A stretch of DNA of 64,000 bases from Adiantum capillus-veneris. Taxonomy: Eukaryota > Streptophyta > Polypodiopsida > Polypodiales > Pteridaceae. Below the pieces are notes generated by a model. The model made no database searches, was not told the origin of the DNA, and saw only the letters and a list, made by a program, of their open reading frames with translations. The number at the start of each line of letters is the position of its first letter. Positions within the stretch are counted from its first letter, which is position 1. A program made the position numbers and the translations under genes. The DNA lies in NCBI GenBank assembly GCA_014529385.2, contig CM043971.1:98134985-98198984 (forward strand), in the 5' to 3' direction. This document shows, piece by piece, positions 12,369-23,380 of the stretch.

Positions 12369-12455
12369 GCACGTCCCTCTCCCTGTGTGTCTCTCTCAGT
12401 TTTGAACCCTCTCGCCTTCCTTGCCACCTCCATAGCCACCGAACTGCTGTGTTCG

Positions 12456-12523
<68 letters not shown>
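12306..12523. repeat. (CT)n microsatellites in the transposase 5' UTR
   Basis: Two pure CT runs, about 58 bp (12306-12363) and about 67 bp (12457-12523), separated by GC-richer sequence. The second ends five bases before the likely start ATG at 12528. Pyrimidine-rich leaders are common near plant promoters. Frames through these runs give Leu-Ser or Arg-Glu repeats and are not taken as protein. Confidence 0.95.
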
Positions 12524-12527
<4 letters not shown>

Positions 12528-15500
12528 ATGGATAGTAGCACAGGAGATTACTGTCTTGGTGATGCTCAAAACCTTTCTTTCGATGACATAGAAGGTGATG
12601 CTCAGGACCTCTCTTTCAACGAGGTAGAAGGTGATGCACAGGTCCTCTCTATCGACGAGATGGAAGGTGACACACAGTTCCTCTCTTTTGGCGAGGTACA
12701 AGGTGGCCCAAGCAATGTTCAGCAGATGCACATCAATTCCATTAGTAGTAGTATTCCAGCCGGTAATCAAGCTTTTCTTTGTGATTATTGGGCTGCAAAG
12801 AAACGCGCACAGAGAAGCAAGGAAATACATCCTACGTCTGCTCTTGGATTACAGGAAGCCAGGTCAAGAAAGAACATTTGTGCAGCGGTGGCTCGATGTT
12901 GGCGCAAGCAAACAGTAGGGATTGCAAAGAATGAGCAGAAAGAAATATTCCGGCAACTCCTGGACCACCAAACATTTTCCTTGCTGCAACCATCAAATTT
13001 CAGCAAAGTCGAAGACATTGTTGTATCGGGTGTGCGCAACACTTTGACTCAAATCAAGGTCCCTCATTCAGCAAGTGAACTTTTTGTAAAGAGAAGCTCT
13101 TTGGCAATGATTCTGAACAATAGTACAAACTCCCAATCAGTAAACCAATCCAGAATGGCTAGTATCTTGGGGATCCATCGAAGGAATATAGCTGCAGCAA
13201 GCTCACGGCTAGAGAATAAAGATGAAAATGAAGTGTTGCCATTGAGTGCTTGTGAGAGACAATTGCCACAAGGAACCGTTATTACCAATGAAACAAGAGA
13301 TTTGGTATATGCCTTTTGGACATCAGAGAGCAGAGTTTCACCCAACAAGAAAGACATATGCAAGATGAGAATTGGAATGAAAAGTGTCGTCAAACATCCT
13401 ATACATCTACTCGATGAATCTCAGGTACCAACAACTTCTAGTAATTGTACATCTTGTTTGGTGCTACTTAAGGCTTATTTGGTCCAGACAGTACCAAATT
13501 TGGTAGTCTGCTGTACGGCAGAGGGTGTTTACAGTACCAAAGAATATCCATAAAGTACCAAATCCTAGCTATCGACTGCCAAAGCCTATCCATAGAGTTT
13601 AAAACCCTCTCTATAGAGTACCAAAACCTAATTATCCAGTACCAATGCCTATGTATAGAGAACCAAAAGTCTATTTACAGAGTACCAAACTTAACGGATA
13701 CCACCAAAGCCTCTCTGTAGAGTACCAAATCCTATCACTATAGGACCAGGATCTATTTACAGGGTACCCCACACTTCTGATAGTACGAAAGCCTATATGT
13801 AGAGCACCAAATCATGTCTATCGAGTACCAAAGGCTATCTATGGAGTAACAAAGCACATCTGTAGAGTACCAAATCCGGTGTATCTAGTACCAAAGCATA
13901 TGTATGGAGTACCAAAGCAGATCTGTAGAGTACCAAATCCGGTATATCGAGTACAAAATCCTAGCTATCGAGTGCCAAAGCCTATCCATAGAGTTTCAAA
14001 CCCTCTCGATAGAGTACCAATACCTATTTATCCAGTACCAATGCCTATGTATAGAGAACCAAAAACTATTTACAGAGTACCAAACTCATCGGATACCACC
14101 AAAGACTATCTGTAGAGTACCAAATATTCTCTGTAGAGTACCAAATTCTATCTGTAGAGTACCAAAGCCTATCACTATAGGACCAAAGTCTATTTACAGG
14201 GTACCCCACACTTCTGATAGTACCAAAGCCTATATGTAGAGTACCAAATACTGTCTATCGAGTACCAAAGGCTATCTATAAAGTACCAAAGCACATATGT
14301 AGGGTACCAAATTCGGTATATCGAGTACCAAATCCTAGCGATCGAGTACCAAAGCCTATCCATAGAGTTTCAAATCCTCTCGACAGAGTACCAAAACCTA
14401 TTTATCCAGTACCAATGCCTATGTATAGAGAACCAAAGTCTATTTACAGAGTACCAAACTCATCGGATACCACCAAAGACTATCTGTAGAGTACCAAATC
14501 CTCTCTGAAGAGTACGAGATCCTATATGTAGAGTACCAAAGCCTACCACTATAGGACCAAAGTCTATTTACAGGGTACCCCACACTTCTGATAGTACCAA
14601 AGCCTATATGTAGAGTACCAAACTCATCGGATACCACCAAAGACTATATGTAGAGTACCAAATCCTCTCTGAAGAGTACCAGATCCTATCTGTAGAGTAC
14701 CAAAGCCTACCACTATAGGACCAAAGTATATTTACAGGGTACCCCACATTTTTGATAGCACCAAAGCCTATATGTAGAGTACCAAATAATATCTATAGAG
14801 TACCAAAGCCTACCGACAGTACCAAATCTACGGTACCATATTTGGAACTTTTTGGTAGTGTTGAACTTGGGTGCACGTCTGTTCACTATTACACTACCAA
14901 ATTTGGTACTTTTGGGTACTTTTGAACTTGGGTGCATGTCTGTCCACTATTATAGTACCATATTTGGAACTGTTGAAAGCCAGTTTTGGCACTACTGCAG
15001 TAGTGAAATTTTACCAGTACCATGATGTTGGTTTTTTTCTGAATCGTTTTGTTTTTGTGCCATAGGTTGAGCTGTACCAAAGATTCAAGAAGGCTCACCC
15101 AACAGTGGTAGTGTCTCTTAGATGCTTCGAGGCATTGAAGCCATACTTTGTACGGAAGTTGAAGGACAGAAATACTTGCTGCTATGTGGTTCATGTGCAG
15201 ATGCTCTATTTCAAAGAGGCCCTTAATCAAATGCGGCAGAACAAGTTCGGGCACCACGGGAAAGGTCACCTTTGCACTTGCTCCGTTTGTTGCAGAGGTG
15301 ATGAGAGAGGAACGTGTTTTGCAAACCAAGCAGTGTGTCAGCACATCACCGTTATGTGGGAATCCATCATGTGCCCAAAGCCTCCAAATTGTGAATACCA
15401 TGCAAAGAAATGCTTGATGGGGGACTGCTCACAATGTGGAGTACGGAGGTTGACATTTTGTCCTGATGAGATAGCAGAGGATAGCAAGGAGGTGTCTATG

Positions 15501-17026
15501 AAGGTTTTCATGGAGGTTGGAACAGGACAGGTTCACGAAGGTGGGAGTGAGAAGAAGAGAAAGGACTTGATTGTGCAACGGATGAAAAGTGGGACTTTTC
15601 TTAGCCTATTTTCAGCCCATCTGATAGGCTTCATCAGGCACAACTTTGTCTTCCGCTGGCAAGCCCAACAATTCAAGGACTGTTTGCTGAATTTTCCTAG
15701 CAACGTTGTAGTATCTATTATTGACTTTGCGGAGAATTATTCCTTTAAAGTTCAGAATGAAATTCAGTCAATGCATTGGTGGTCTACCCAAGTCACAATA
15801 CTTGTGCACATCACTTATTTAAGAAATGCAGCAGGTGGTACACAGAAGACGCTACACTTCTACATATCGGATGACAAGCAACATGACACATTGTTTGTAC
15901 AACATTGTTTCTTGCTGCATGACAAGTGGCTGAAAGTTCGAGGACATTCTCTGCAACAACATTGGGTTTGGTCAGATGGTGCTGCTTCACAATTCAAGGC
16001 CCGTAGACCTTACTATTTTGTGGCTAGGTACTATCAAATGACAGGCTTGCACATGATGCATAACTTCTCTGCATCCGGCCATGGAAGAGGTGAACATGAT
16101 GGGGCAGGGGCAGTCATCAAGAGAGCTTTGATGCATGAGGAATTGAAACTAGATGGTTGGCGTATGAAGTGTGCAGTCGATGTTGTCAACTTTTTGAAAG
16201 CAACTTTTCAGCCAAGAGAACAGTCTCAGAGGTGTAATACGCAAAGAGTCTTTTGGCTTATTGGCGCGAATGAAGTGCAGCGCAATCTGCAATGGGACTG
16301 TGAGCGCATTGTTGGATCCCGCTCATTTCATTGTGCTGATGGCTATTCACAGGACAACCGCACCGCCATACGCTTTTGATCACTTTCATGATTTTGTGAT
16401 CCGTGTATGCGTGGGTTGTGGAGAAGATGTAGGAACAGAATGCACATTGACTCGAATGGAAATATGTTTGCATCAAACCCTTGCCAGAGTCCAGGGATAC
16501 AATTAGGGATGACGAATCAGATGACGAGGAGGAGGGTGGAGATTCAACATCGATTTCGATGAGCCAAGTGTCCAACCTACCACTATATGAAGGATGCCCT
16601 GAAATGTTAAGTGGCATGCTGTCCATAGGGGATAATTTTGCAGTAAAAGCAGCTGAGGCAAACGAGGGCTTCTACATTATCAAATGCACAGAAGTGTTGT
16701 ACCAAACGGTGAAAGCACAAAAGGATAAGTGGCATAACAAAATTGTTAGAGGAGGGAAGGTTGTTGAAGGCTTTTTTTATGGCCAAGTTGAAGGAAAAGC
16801 TGATACATACCGGCTATTGGACCACACATCTCCGGCAATGATCTACTCACATCTTGTTAGGGCCATACGTTTCCCGATGGAGCCTATTGCAGGATCCCTA
16901 GGTCAAATTTTACAATACAAGTTGTCTACTGAAGTATATGAGAGGATATACAATAGCATGCCATATCATGATGATGAGAGTGACGAAGGTGCGTCCATGT
17001 TACTTGAGGGCAATGAGAAGCCCTGA
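12528..17026 (+). CDS. DDD/E-type transposase of transposon C (spliced)
   Basis: Exon 1 is 12528-13424 (299 codons). Intron 13425-15065 is GT..AG in phase 0. Exon 2 starts at 15066 and stays open to 16379. The start ATG at 12528 follows a CT tract. Exon 1 opens with four acidic repeats of about 15 residues (EGDAQ.LSF), then a basic helical region with a possible helix-turn-helix (SILGIHRRNIAAAS). Exon 2 has a Cys/His-rich segment (CTCSVCC...CLMGDCSQCG), then candidate catalytic acids: Asp519 (SIIDFAENYSF), Asp603 (WVWSDGAASQFK), and Asp644 or Glu642 (GHGRGEHDGAGAVIKR). An acidic and globular tail (about 16481-17026) lies in another frame, reached by an unresolved intron or a frameshift near 16330-16490. 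The family pattern (D-F-x-E-N-Y, S-D-G, H-G-x-G-x-x-D-G) matches transposase-like proteins I recall from animals. Superfamily is uncertain. Confidence 0.8.
13554..14830 (+). repeat. Higher-order tandem array inside the transposase intron
   Basis: Monomers of about 20 bp of the form GTACCAAAGCCTATCTGTAGA are organised into higher-order units. The same block of variant monomers (…AATCCTAGCTATCGAGTGCC…) begins at about 13554, 13951 and 14325, giving periods of about 397 and 374 bp. The intron donor itself reads GTACCAAC, so the array resembles repeated copies of the splice-donor start. The array takes up most of the 1,641-bp intron. Confidence 0.9.
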
Positions 17027-17039
17027 TTGAACAACTGAA

Positions 17040-17640
17040 TCCGGTAGTCAATAGTACCAAATGTGGTAGTCAACAGTACCAAGTGTATTCCGCACTATGT
17101 GCTTTTTAGTGACTGAGTCAACTTGATTTTTTGGCCCTGAGCTTTATCTGTTCTCTCTATCTAGTTCTGTGTTGGTATGTTACCTTTCATTACATTACTG
17201 TTTCAGTTGTACTCACTATATGTGCATTTGGTACATTTTGGTACTGTTGAACTTGGGTGCTTCTCTGTCCACTATTACAGTACCAAATTTGGTACTGTTT
17301 GGTACTATTGAACTTGGGTGCACGTCTGTCCACTATTACAGTACCAAATTGGAACTGCTTGAACTTGCTGTATCACTTATGGTTTACTTTATTTCTCTAT
17401 CTGGTTCTGTGTTGGTATGTTACCTTTCATTACATTACTGTTTCAATTGTCCTCACTATATCTCTACTTTTTGGTACTGTTGAACTTGGGTGCACGTCGG
17501 TCCACTATTGCAGTACAAAATTTGGTACTGTGTTGAACTTGGGTGCACTCCTGTCCACTATTACAGTACCAAATTTGGTACAATTTGGTACTCCCTGAAC
17601 TTGCTGTATCACTTATGGTTTACTTTATTTCTTGGTATTT
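17040..17640 (+). repeat. GTACCAAA-rich repeat, left arm of inverted repeat
   Basis: Downstream of the transposase stop, sequence containing GTTGAACTTGGGTGCACGTC and TGTCCACTATTACAGTACCA is repeated about four times. Bases 17091-17260 are closely matched by the reverse complement of 18960-19115. The palindrome GTACCAAATTTGGTAC occurs here. It lies in the 3' flank of the transposase. Confidence 0.88.
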
Positions 17641-17914
17641 TTCAGTTTGTCTATTCGTATTTGATACGACCACCTTGAGCAATGTCTAGAACTACGTTGA
17701 TAACATGAAAGGTATGCCAAACATATATGCTATCTGCCTCAAAAATTAAAATGTTGGTCAACCTGGTTAGCTCCAAGAGGTTTCAACAAAATTAGTCAGG
17801 GGTTTCAACAATAGAGATCAAGATACCAAGACAGTCTGAACAAGAGAAGTGGTTTTCCATTATGTATAGTATCGGGTTACAAAATTCCACTATTTACATG
17901 ATTATGGCAATCTG

Positions 17915-18686
17915 CTACCTCGGGGGATCAAATTTATAGGAGTACCCCTCCATTTGTATGAAGTAATCAGTAATGTACCCAGAAATATCGTCTTCAGTGT
18001 CAAAGACTGGGTTTTTGCGAGTGTACGCTGTTGGGTACCGATCCCTTATCCACCCGAGCAACCAAGGAAAAACAAAATCCAGCAAGTAAAATGGGTAATC
18101 GGTTCCTACTACCATGGGATCGTATGATCGGATTGCCATACAGTTTTCATAGTCATTTTTAAGAGGCTTGTATCTACAATCATCTACAAGAATAGTGTTG
18201 CTGGCATCGTACTTCGGGTGCCTTGCCCACAGCGTCCGTAGCTTCTTCAGGAAAATGGGCTTATCGCCCACGTGTTTGGGCACAACCTGCACCTCCGACA
18301 TACGGGCCCGCCATATTTCACAGTCCTCTTGGGAGACAATATCTGCTAATGCCAAAAAACAAGGTTAAGAGGTATGAGTAACTTATGTCCTGCAACATTC
18401 AAAGCACGCATGCTTTACCTGCAAAATATTTTTGCCTTCTATGGTTTGGGAAGCACGCATTCACCATGTGTAGCAGTTTTTCCCTTCTACAGCAGGACCA
18501 CAACACTAGGTTGGCTTTCTGTTTAAGCCGTAGGATGAACTGCTCCGCATCCGGCCTTACAAGACAAATTACATTCCCTCCGAGATGGAATACCTGTGGC
18601 GTGTGCTCCTTTGGCAGGCACTCAAGTTCCTCAGGGATTTCGCTTCAGCTGGTTAGTAGCACGCCATTAAGATCAAGCACAATCGT
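17915..18686 (-). CDS. FCP1/NIF-type HAD phosphatase-like gene, probable captured host cargo
   Basis: Two exons on the minus strand: 18686-18419 and 18342-17915, joined by a 76-bp GT..AG intron in phase 1 (232 codons including the stop). Exon 1 begins TIVLDLNGVLLTS, the HAD motif I in the D-x-N-G form seen in plant FCP1-like proteins (nucleophile Asp kept, second Asp replaced by Asn). RPDAEQFILRL and ANLVLWSCCRREKLLHMV match motif II. Exon 2 carries KPIFLKKLRTLW and ASNTILVDDCRYKPL, the conserved Lys and DD motif. Family members dephosphorylate proteins such as the RNA polymerase II CTD. An in-frame TGA at 18647-18645, right after motif I, and the lack of a clear start Met suggest a 5'-truncated or dying copy. 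The acceptor CTAG at 18687 may link to an unseen exon. It sits between inverted repeat arms. Confidence 0.8.
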
Positions 18687-18779
18687 CTAGCAGCCACATC
18701 AGGCTGCAACAATGTGCTTGCCGGTGCCTCGTCTAGCCACCAACTTACTACAACACCAACAAACATAATGAGTGGGGAC

Positions 18780-19115
18780 AAATACACAGTGCAAACATCA
18801 TATCTAAAACAGAAAACTGGTCCAAAAACTACCAAATTTGGTACTGTATTGCACAAGTGATAAGGACTATCCGAAATCGCAAGTTCAAGAAGTACCAAAT
18901 TGGTACTGTAATAGTGGACAGACGTGCACCCAAGTTCAACAGTACCAAAAAGTACCAAATTGGGTACTGTAATGCACATATAGTGAGGACAACTGAAACA
19001 GTAATGTAACGAAAGGTAACATACCAACACAGAACTAGATAGAGAGAAAAGATAAAGCTCAGGGCCAAAAAATCAAGTTGACTCAGTCACTAAAACGCAC
19101 AAAGTGCGGAATACA
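18780..19115 (-). repeat. GTACCAAA-rich repeat, right arm of inverted repeat
   Basis: Reverse complement of the 17.09-17.6 kb repeat, including the same GTTGAACTTGGGTGCACGTC block and the flank GACTGAGTCAACTTGATTTT. It ends beside the stop codon of the RING-like gene at 19131. Together the arms enclose the FCP1-like gene, and each arm is the 3' flank of one of the two large genes. Confidence 0.88.
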
Positions 19116-19130
19116 ATAGATTCTCACTGG

Positions 19131-22100
19131 CTACAGTTTGCATGCACGGGATAATTGATCACGGGTGCGATTGCGCTTCTTTCTCTGCAAACAGAAAAGT
19201 TCCTGCAGGATCACGGAATTAGGGGAATCACCTCTCCGCTTCGAAACAGCATCGGCAGCAGTAGAGTCAACGCCCCCGTCGGTGCTGTCCACAACAGTAT
19301 CGTTCGCAAGTACTTCTTCCTGCTCATCCTCGGCCTCCCTCCGATCTTTTTTGCCTTCCGACCCCTCTTTGCCCTCCCCTTCACTCCCCTTTGTGGTTTC
19401 CACCCCCTCCCCAACACCCCCCTTTGTGGGTTCTTCCTCTCCCTTCTTGGCCGTTGCTTCATCGAGCTTTGTGTTGGCAGCATCCTGGCTTTCCTCCGCA
19501 TCCAGCTCCATAACAACAGGGACTTTACCTTCCTCCTTGTCCTTGGTCTTTTTACCATCTCTGGCCTCCTCCTCAATTTTCCTTTCGCTGTCACCTGTGT
19601 TTTTATCATCTCTGGCCTCCTCCTCACTTTTACTTTCGCTGTCACCTGTTGCCTCACATCTTTGTCCCGTCACATTGTCTTTCCCTACAGAATTACCTTG
19701 CTTTAGATCGTGGAGAACATATGATATCTCCCTTGTCACCTCATCCACGTCCCATATTCGACTTGCAGCCGACTTTGTGGCGTGCTGGTCAGCAACTGCA
19801 GCATCCTGCTCCTCTACAAACACAAAGAAAGACAACACATACTAACTTGTATGAAAACCTCACTGAGTTGCAAGTGCGCATATGTATTCAAAAATGCACA
19901 CATACTTACTCTTGACAACTTGAAGCCCACTGGCCCAGGACTTTGCCAAATCAGAGATTACCATATTACAACCCGGCTTGACACACTGATCCCTGCTTTG
20001 TAATAGAGCACTGAAGCACAAGAGATGATACTGGTGTCGGCACTCTAGCATGAAGGTTTCGACTACATGTGCGCACTCCAAGGGCTCACCGCATGCAACA
20101 CACATACCAAACACCGGGATCACATTTACCGAATCATTAACCTGGGGCCTAGGATATAGCAGGAACCTCTTCCCAAGCCTGATATCAGACAACATCTCCT
20201 TCACAAATAGGGTATGCTCTTGACCTTCCTTCCATTTTTTCTCCAGAGTGTCATACTCAGCCTGTTGACAACCAGCGGTCCCAATTAGTTTCAAAAACTA
20301 CCAAGAAGTCATACCGAGACTGGTACTTCTAAGCACTGTACTACGAAACAGAACCCAAACTACCAAAACCACCAAAACTACCAAAAACTACCAAACTCGG
20401 GAATCATATAGTACCAAAAACATATAAATACCCTCAATGCAGAACTAAACTACCCAAACCTTATCAAAACTACCAAAAGCCACTTTTTGCAGCACTTTCA
20501 AATAGTACCTAAAAGTACCAAAACTACCAAAATCAAACTACCAAAAGCCACTTTTTGAAGCACTTTCAAATAGTACCTAAAAGTACCAAAACTACCAAAA
20601 TCAAACTACCAAACAAGCTTTTTGCATCACTCTCAAATAGTACCTAAAAGTACCCAAAACTACCAAAATCAAACTACCAAAGAAGCTTTTTGCAGCACTT
20701 TCAAATAGTACCTAAAAGTACCCAAAACTACCAAAATCAAACTACCAAACAAGCTTTTTGCAGCACTTTCAAATAGTACCTAAAAGTACCAAAACTACCA
20801 AAACTACCAAAATTGAACTACCAAACCCACTTTTTGCAGCACTTTCAAATAGTACCTAAAAGTACCAAAACTACAAAAACTACCAAATCAAACTACAGAA
20901 GCCACTTTTTGCAGCACTTTCAAATAGTACCTAAAAAAACCAAAAGTACCAAAACTCCCAAAATCAAACTTTCAAATAGTACCAAACAACCAAAACTACC
21001 AAAGAAAAACTTTTTGCAGCACTTTCAAAAACTACCAAAACTACCAAAATTACCAAAATCAAACTACCAATTACACTTTTGTAGCACTTTCAAATAGTAC
21101 CTAAAAGTACCAAAACTAGCAAAACTACCAAAGCTATCAGAATAAAACTACCATACACCTTTTGCAGCACTTTCAGAAAGTACCTTAAAGTACCAAAACT
21201 TCTTCATAGTAACAGAAATACCAAACCATAAGACAGAAGGAAACCATAAACTACCTAGAATAAAAACAGTTCTACCATGAGTACCTAATACTACCAATCC
21301 CACCAAACCAAGCATAAATAGTTCTATCAAAGGTACCTAACACTACCAATCCCACCAAACCAAGCATTAACAGTTCTACCAAAGGTACCTAACACTACCA
21401 ATCCAACCAAACCAAGCATAAACAGTTCTACCAAAAACTCCCAAAACTACCAGCACCTGTTGCTCTAGAATCTCCTTGTCGAGCAATGACGTATCTTCAC
21501 TGATTCCGTATCGACGTAGCATCCTTCGACTGGCAGCCAAATCAGCTTCTATCACATTGATTTCTACGTCATCGCTAGTGTTGGCCTCTCTCAGTGTTTC
21601 CAGTTGGGTCTCATATTCCTTGATGTCGTCCATAATCTGCTTGACAAGTTTATTGGAACCCTCTGCCCTCAAGAGTGTTCCTTCTTCTGCTTCAGAGACA
21701 TTGTCAGCTCTTTCAGCTGTCCGAGGGACTCTCCCAACCATAGCTTCAAGGTCCGCAATATAATCAGGTGTCTTCTCCTCATGATGCTGTGGGGGGACTT
21801 TCTGTGTAGGGGGCATACTACCGACTGGCGTAAGTTGGGGCTTCTTGGTATTTGACGGGTGGCCTCCTTGGGACGCACCGTTTGCCTTTCGCCAATTCTC
21901 AACCTTCTTTTCCAAGCCTCCTGGTCGGGAGGAACACATGTTGAGTACACTCTCACCAAACCTGCCCCATGCAACCCTATGGCCCGCAGGGTCCTTTGTG
22001 GCTGCATGACACTTCTCATATGCAAAACAACGCGCAAATTTTGTAGTGATCTCCCCACATGATGGTGGGGCTTGGTACACCTTATGGAACAGAAACCTGC

Positions 22101-23055
22101 ATTCATCCTGAAGCCGTGGCTGCACGTGATTTAAGTAAATCTTTGTCTTCTTCTGGCTGGAATGTCTGAATACAGTGAGCCACTGGTCATCGGGGATGTC
22201 ATCTTCTGTAAGATCCTTTGGCAGCACCCCCTCCATGCTCAAACCATACTCATCATGAAGCTCTTGTGCTATATAGCAAAACTTTGTCAAGATAGGGTAA
22301 TCCTCCATCTTGTTTTTTCCTGCGATGTGGAAACAACACGCAAGTAAAGACATGCCCTCATTATATGCCTCATTTCAGTTGTGGAAAACAAAACACATGG
22401 AATGAAATGAATGTATGTCATTCAGGTGACAATTGAAAAATTCAGTTGTGTACAAAGCCAATTTTGGTTGTGGTTAGTATCAAATTTGGTACTGGTTAGT
22501 ACCAAATTTGGTACTAACCAAGTTTGGTTATGCTGACATCCCTACTGAGCTTCAACTTTGTGCTATGCTCATGCACAACATATACTAATTTTTTCACTTG
22601 CATGCATGCAAGTTAGCAATCAAAAGAGCAGCTTATACATGTAACTTTGTAACTTTCCTAAACCCTAAATTCCTAAGAAGATCCCAAACATGCACATGTA
22701 CTTGCTGCATGCAAAAAAAGAAAATGCAGACCTCATCAGATAAAAGACATGCAGAAGCTTGCATGCATGGAAAAGAAAATGGTAAATCACCAGAAAACGC
22801 ACAACTCTCATAGCACCTACCTTTAGATGTTGTAGATGACCGTGGAGTCTCATCATCGGCAAAAAGAGGCCCAGGCTTAAACGAAGTCTCCATGGACGCA
22901 GCAGGTTTCTCCCTCTCCACAAAGGAGGCCCCCTTGCTAGCCCTCGTATTTGGGGTGTTGATGTTCCGAGGGGATTTTGCATCCATTGTCCTCTTCTTCT
23001 TTTTCCCATTGTCCAGTGACGCTTTGGCTGCTGATTTCCTCGTTGGCGTCCTCAT
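19131..23055 (-). CDS. Second gene of transposon C: about 710-residue protein with RING-like zinc finger
   Basis: Four exons on the minus strand: 23055-22821, 22319-21457, 20261-19910 and 19813-19131. All three introns are GT..AG, their phases agree (1, 0, 1), and the sum is exactly 711 codons with stop. The N-terminus is basic (GKKKKRT, likely nuclear). Exon 2 holds a globular part (DYPILTKFCYIAQELHDEYG, WGRFGESVLNMC) and a coiled coil. Exon 3 has Cys420-x2-Cys423, Cys440-x-His442-x2-His445-x2-Cys448 and Cys459-x4-Cys464, a RING-like pattern that could act in ubiquitin/SUMO ligation or binding. Exon 4 is Glu/Lys-rich and disordered. I do not recognise the whole protein. Its position, opposite the transposase, suggests a transposition accessory factor. 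No stop codons interrupt it. Confidence 0.82.
20340..21440. repeat. Tandem array inside the second intron of the RING-like gene
   Basis: A unit of about 66-75 bp containing CTTTTTGCAGCACTTTCAAA, then TAGTACCTAAAAGTACCAAAACTACCAAAA, repeats about eight times between about 20471 and 21180. It decays into ACTACCAA and GGTACCTAA units up to 21440. It fills most of intron 20262-21456. It shares the ACCAAA core with the transposase intron array but is a distinct sequence. Confidence 0.9.
22440..22520. repeat. Small palindrome cluster in first intron of the RING-like gene
   Basis: GTACCAAATTTGGTAC-type palindromes joined by ACTGGTTAGT/ACTAACC, inside intron 22320-22820. Could fold into a hairpin, or bind an element-encoded protein as dimeric sites. 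Function unknown. Confidence 0.75.
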
Positions 23056-23380
23056 CTTCCTGATTGTGAGTAGCCGGGGAGCTTGTTACCAGCAACTGTA
23101 GTGGTTTGCAGAAGGCGATGTAGTAAGAGAGCAAGGCGGAAGCTGAAAAATGTGTTGAGAAACTGCGCCACTCACAAACGCAGTCTGTGATGGGACTTTT
23201 GGCACGGTTTCAAAACACCACTCCCATTACTTATTGCCCCACCCACGTTTTCTTTCACGGAAAGTTTAAATCATACAAATTTCCCTCCTACCATTCTTTA
23301 ACATAGATGAAAAAAAAGGTTCCCTCCAAAGTGTGGACATATGTAGAAGTACCAACCAGGTAGAAGCAAAATAGGTCCTT

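Noticed and set aside
12248-12541. ORFs of Leu-Ser or Arg-Glu repeats over the CT tract
   Set aside because: Translations of a microsatellite in all frames; no independent coding evidence.
13554-14830. CRISPR-like regular repeats
   Set aside because: The spacers are themselves repeats, the units are about 20 bp in higher-order order, and the setting is a plant transposon intron.
16261-16506. Separate Cys-containing gene overlapping the transposase
   Set aside because: Short frame overlapping exon 2; more likely part of the frame change or intron before the transposase tail.
19165-19845. Plus-strand Ser/Pro/Leu-rich ORF opposite exon 4 of the RING-like gene
   Set aside because: Antisense shadow of the Glu/Lys-rich coding exon, whose splice model is supported by phase and length.
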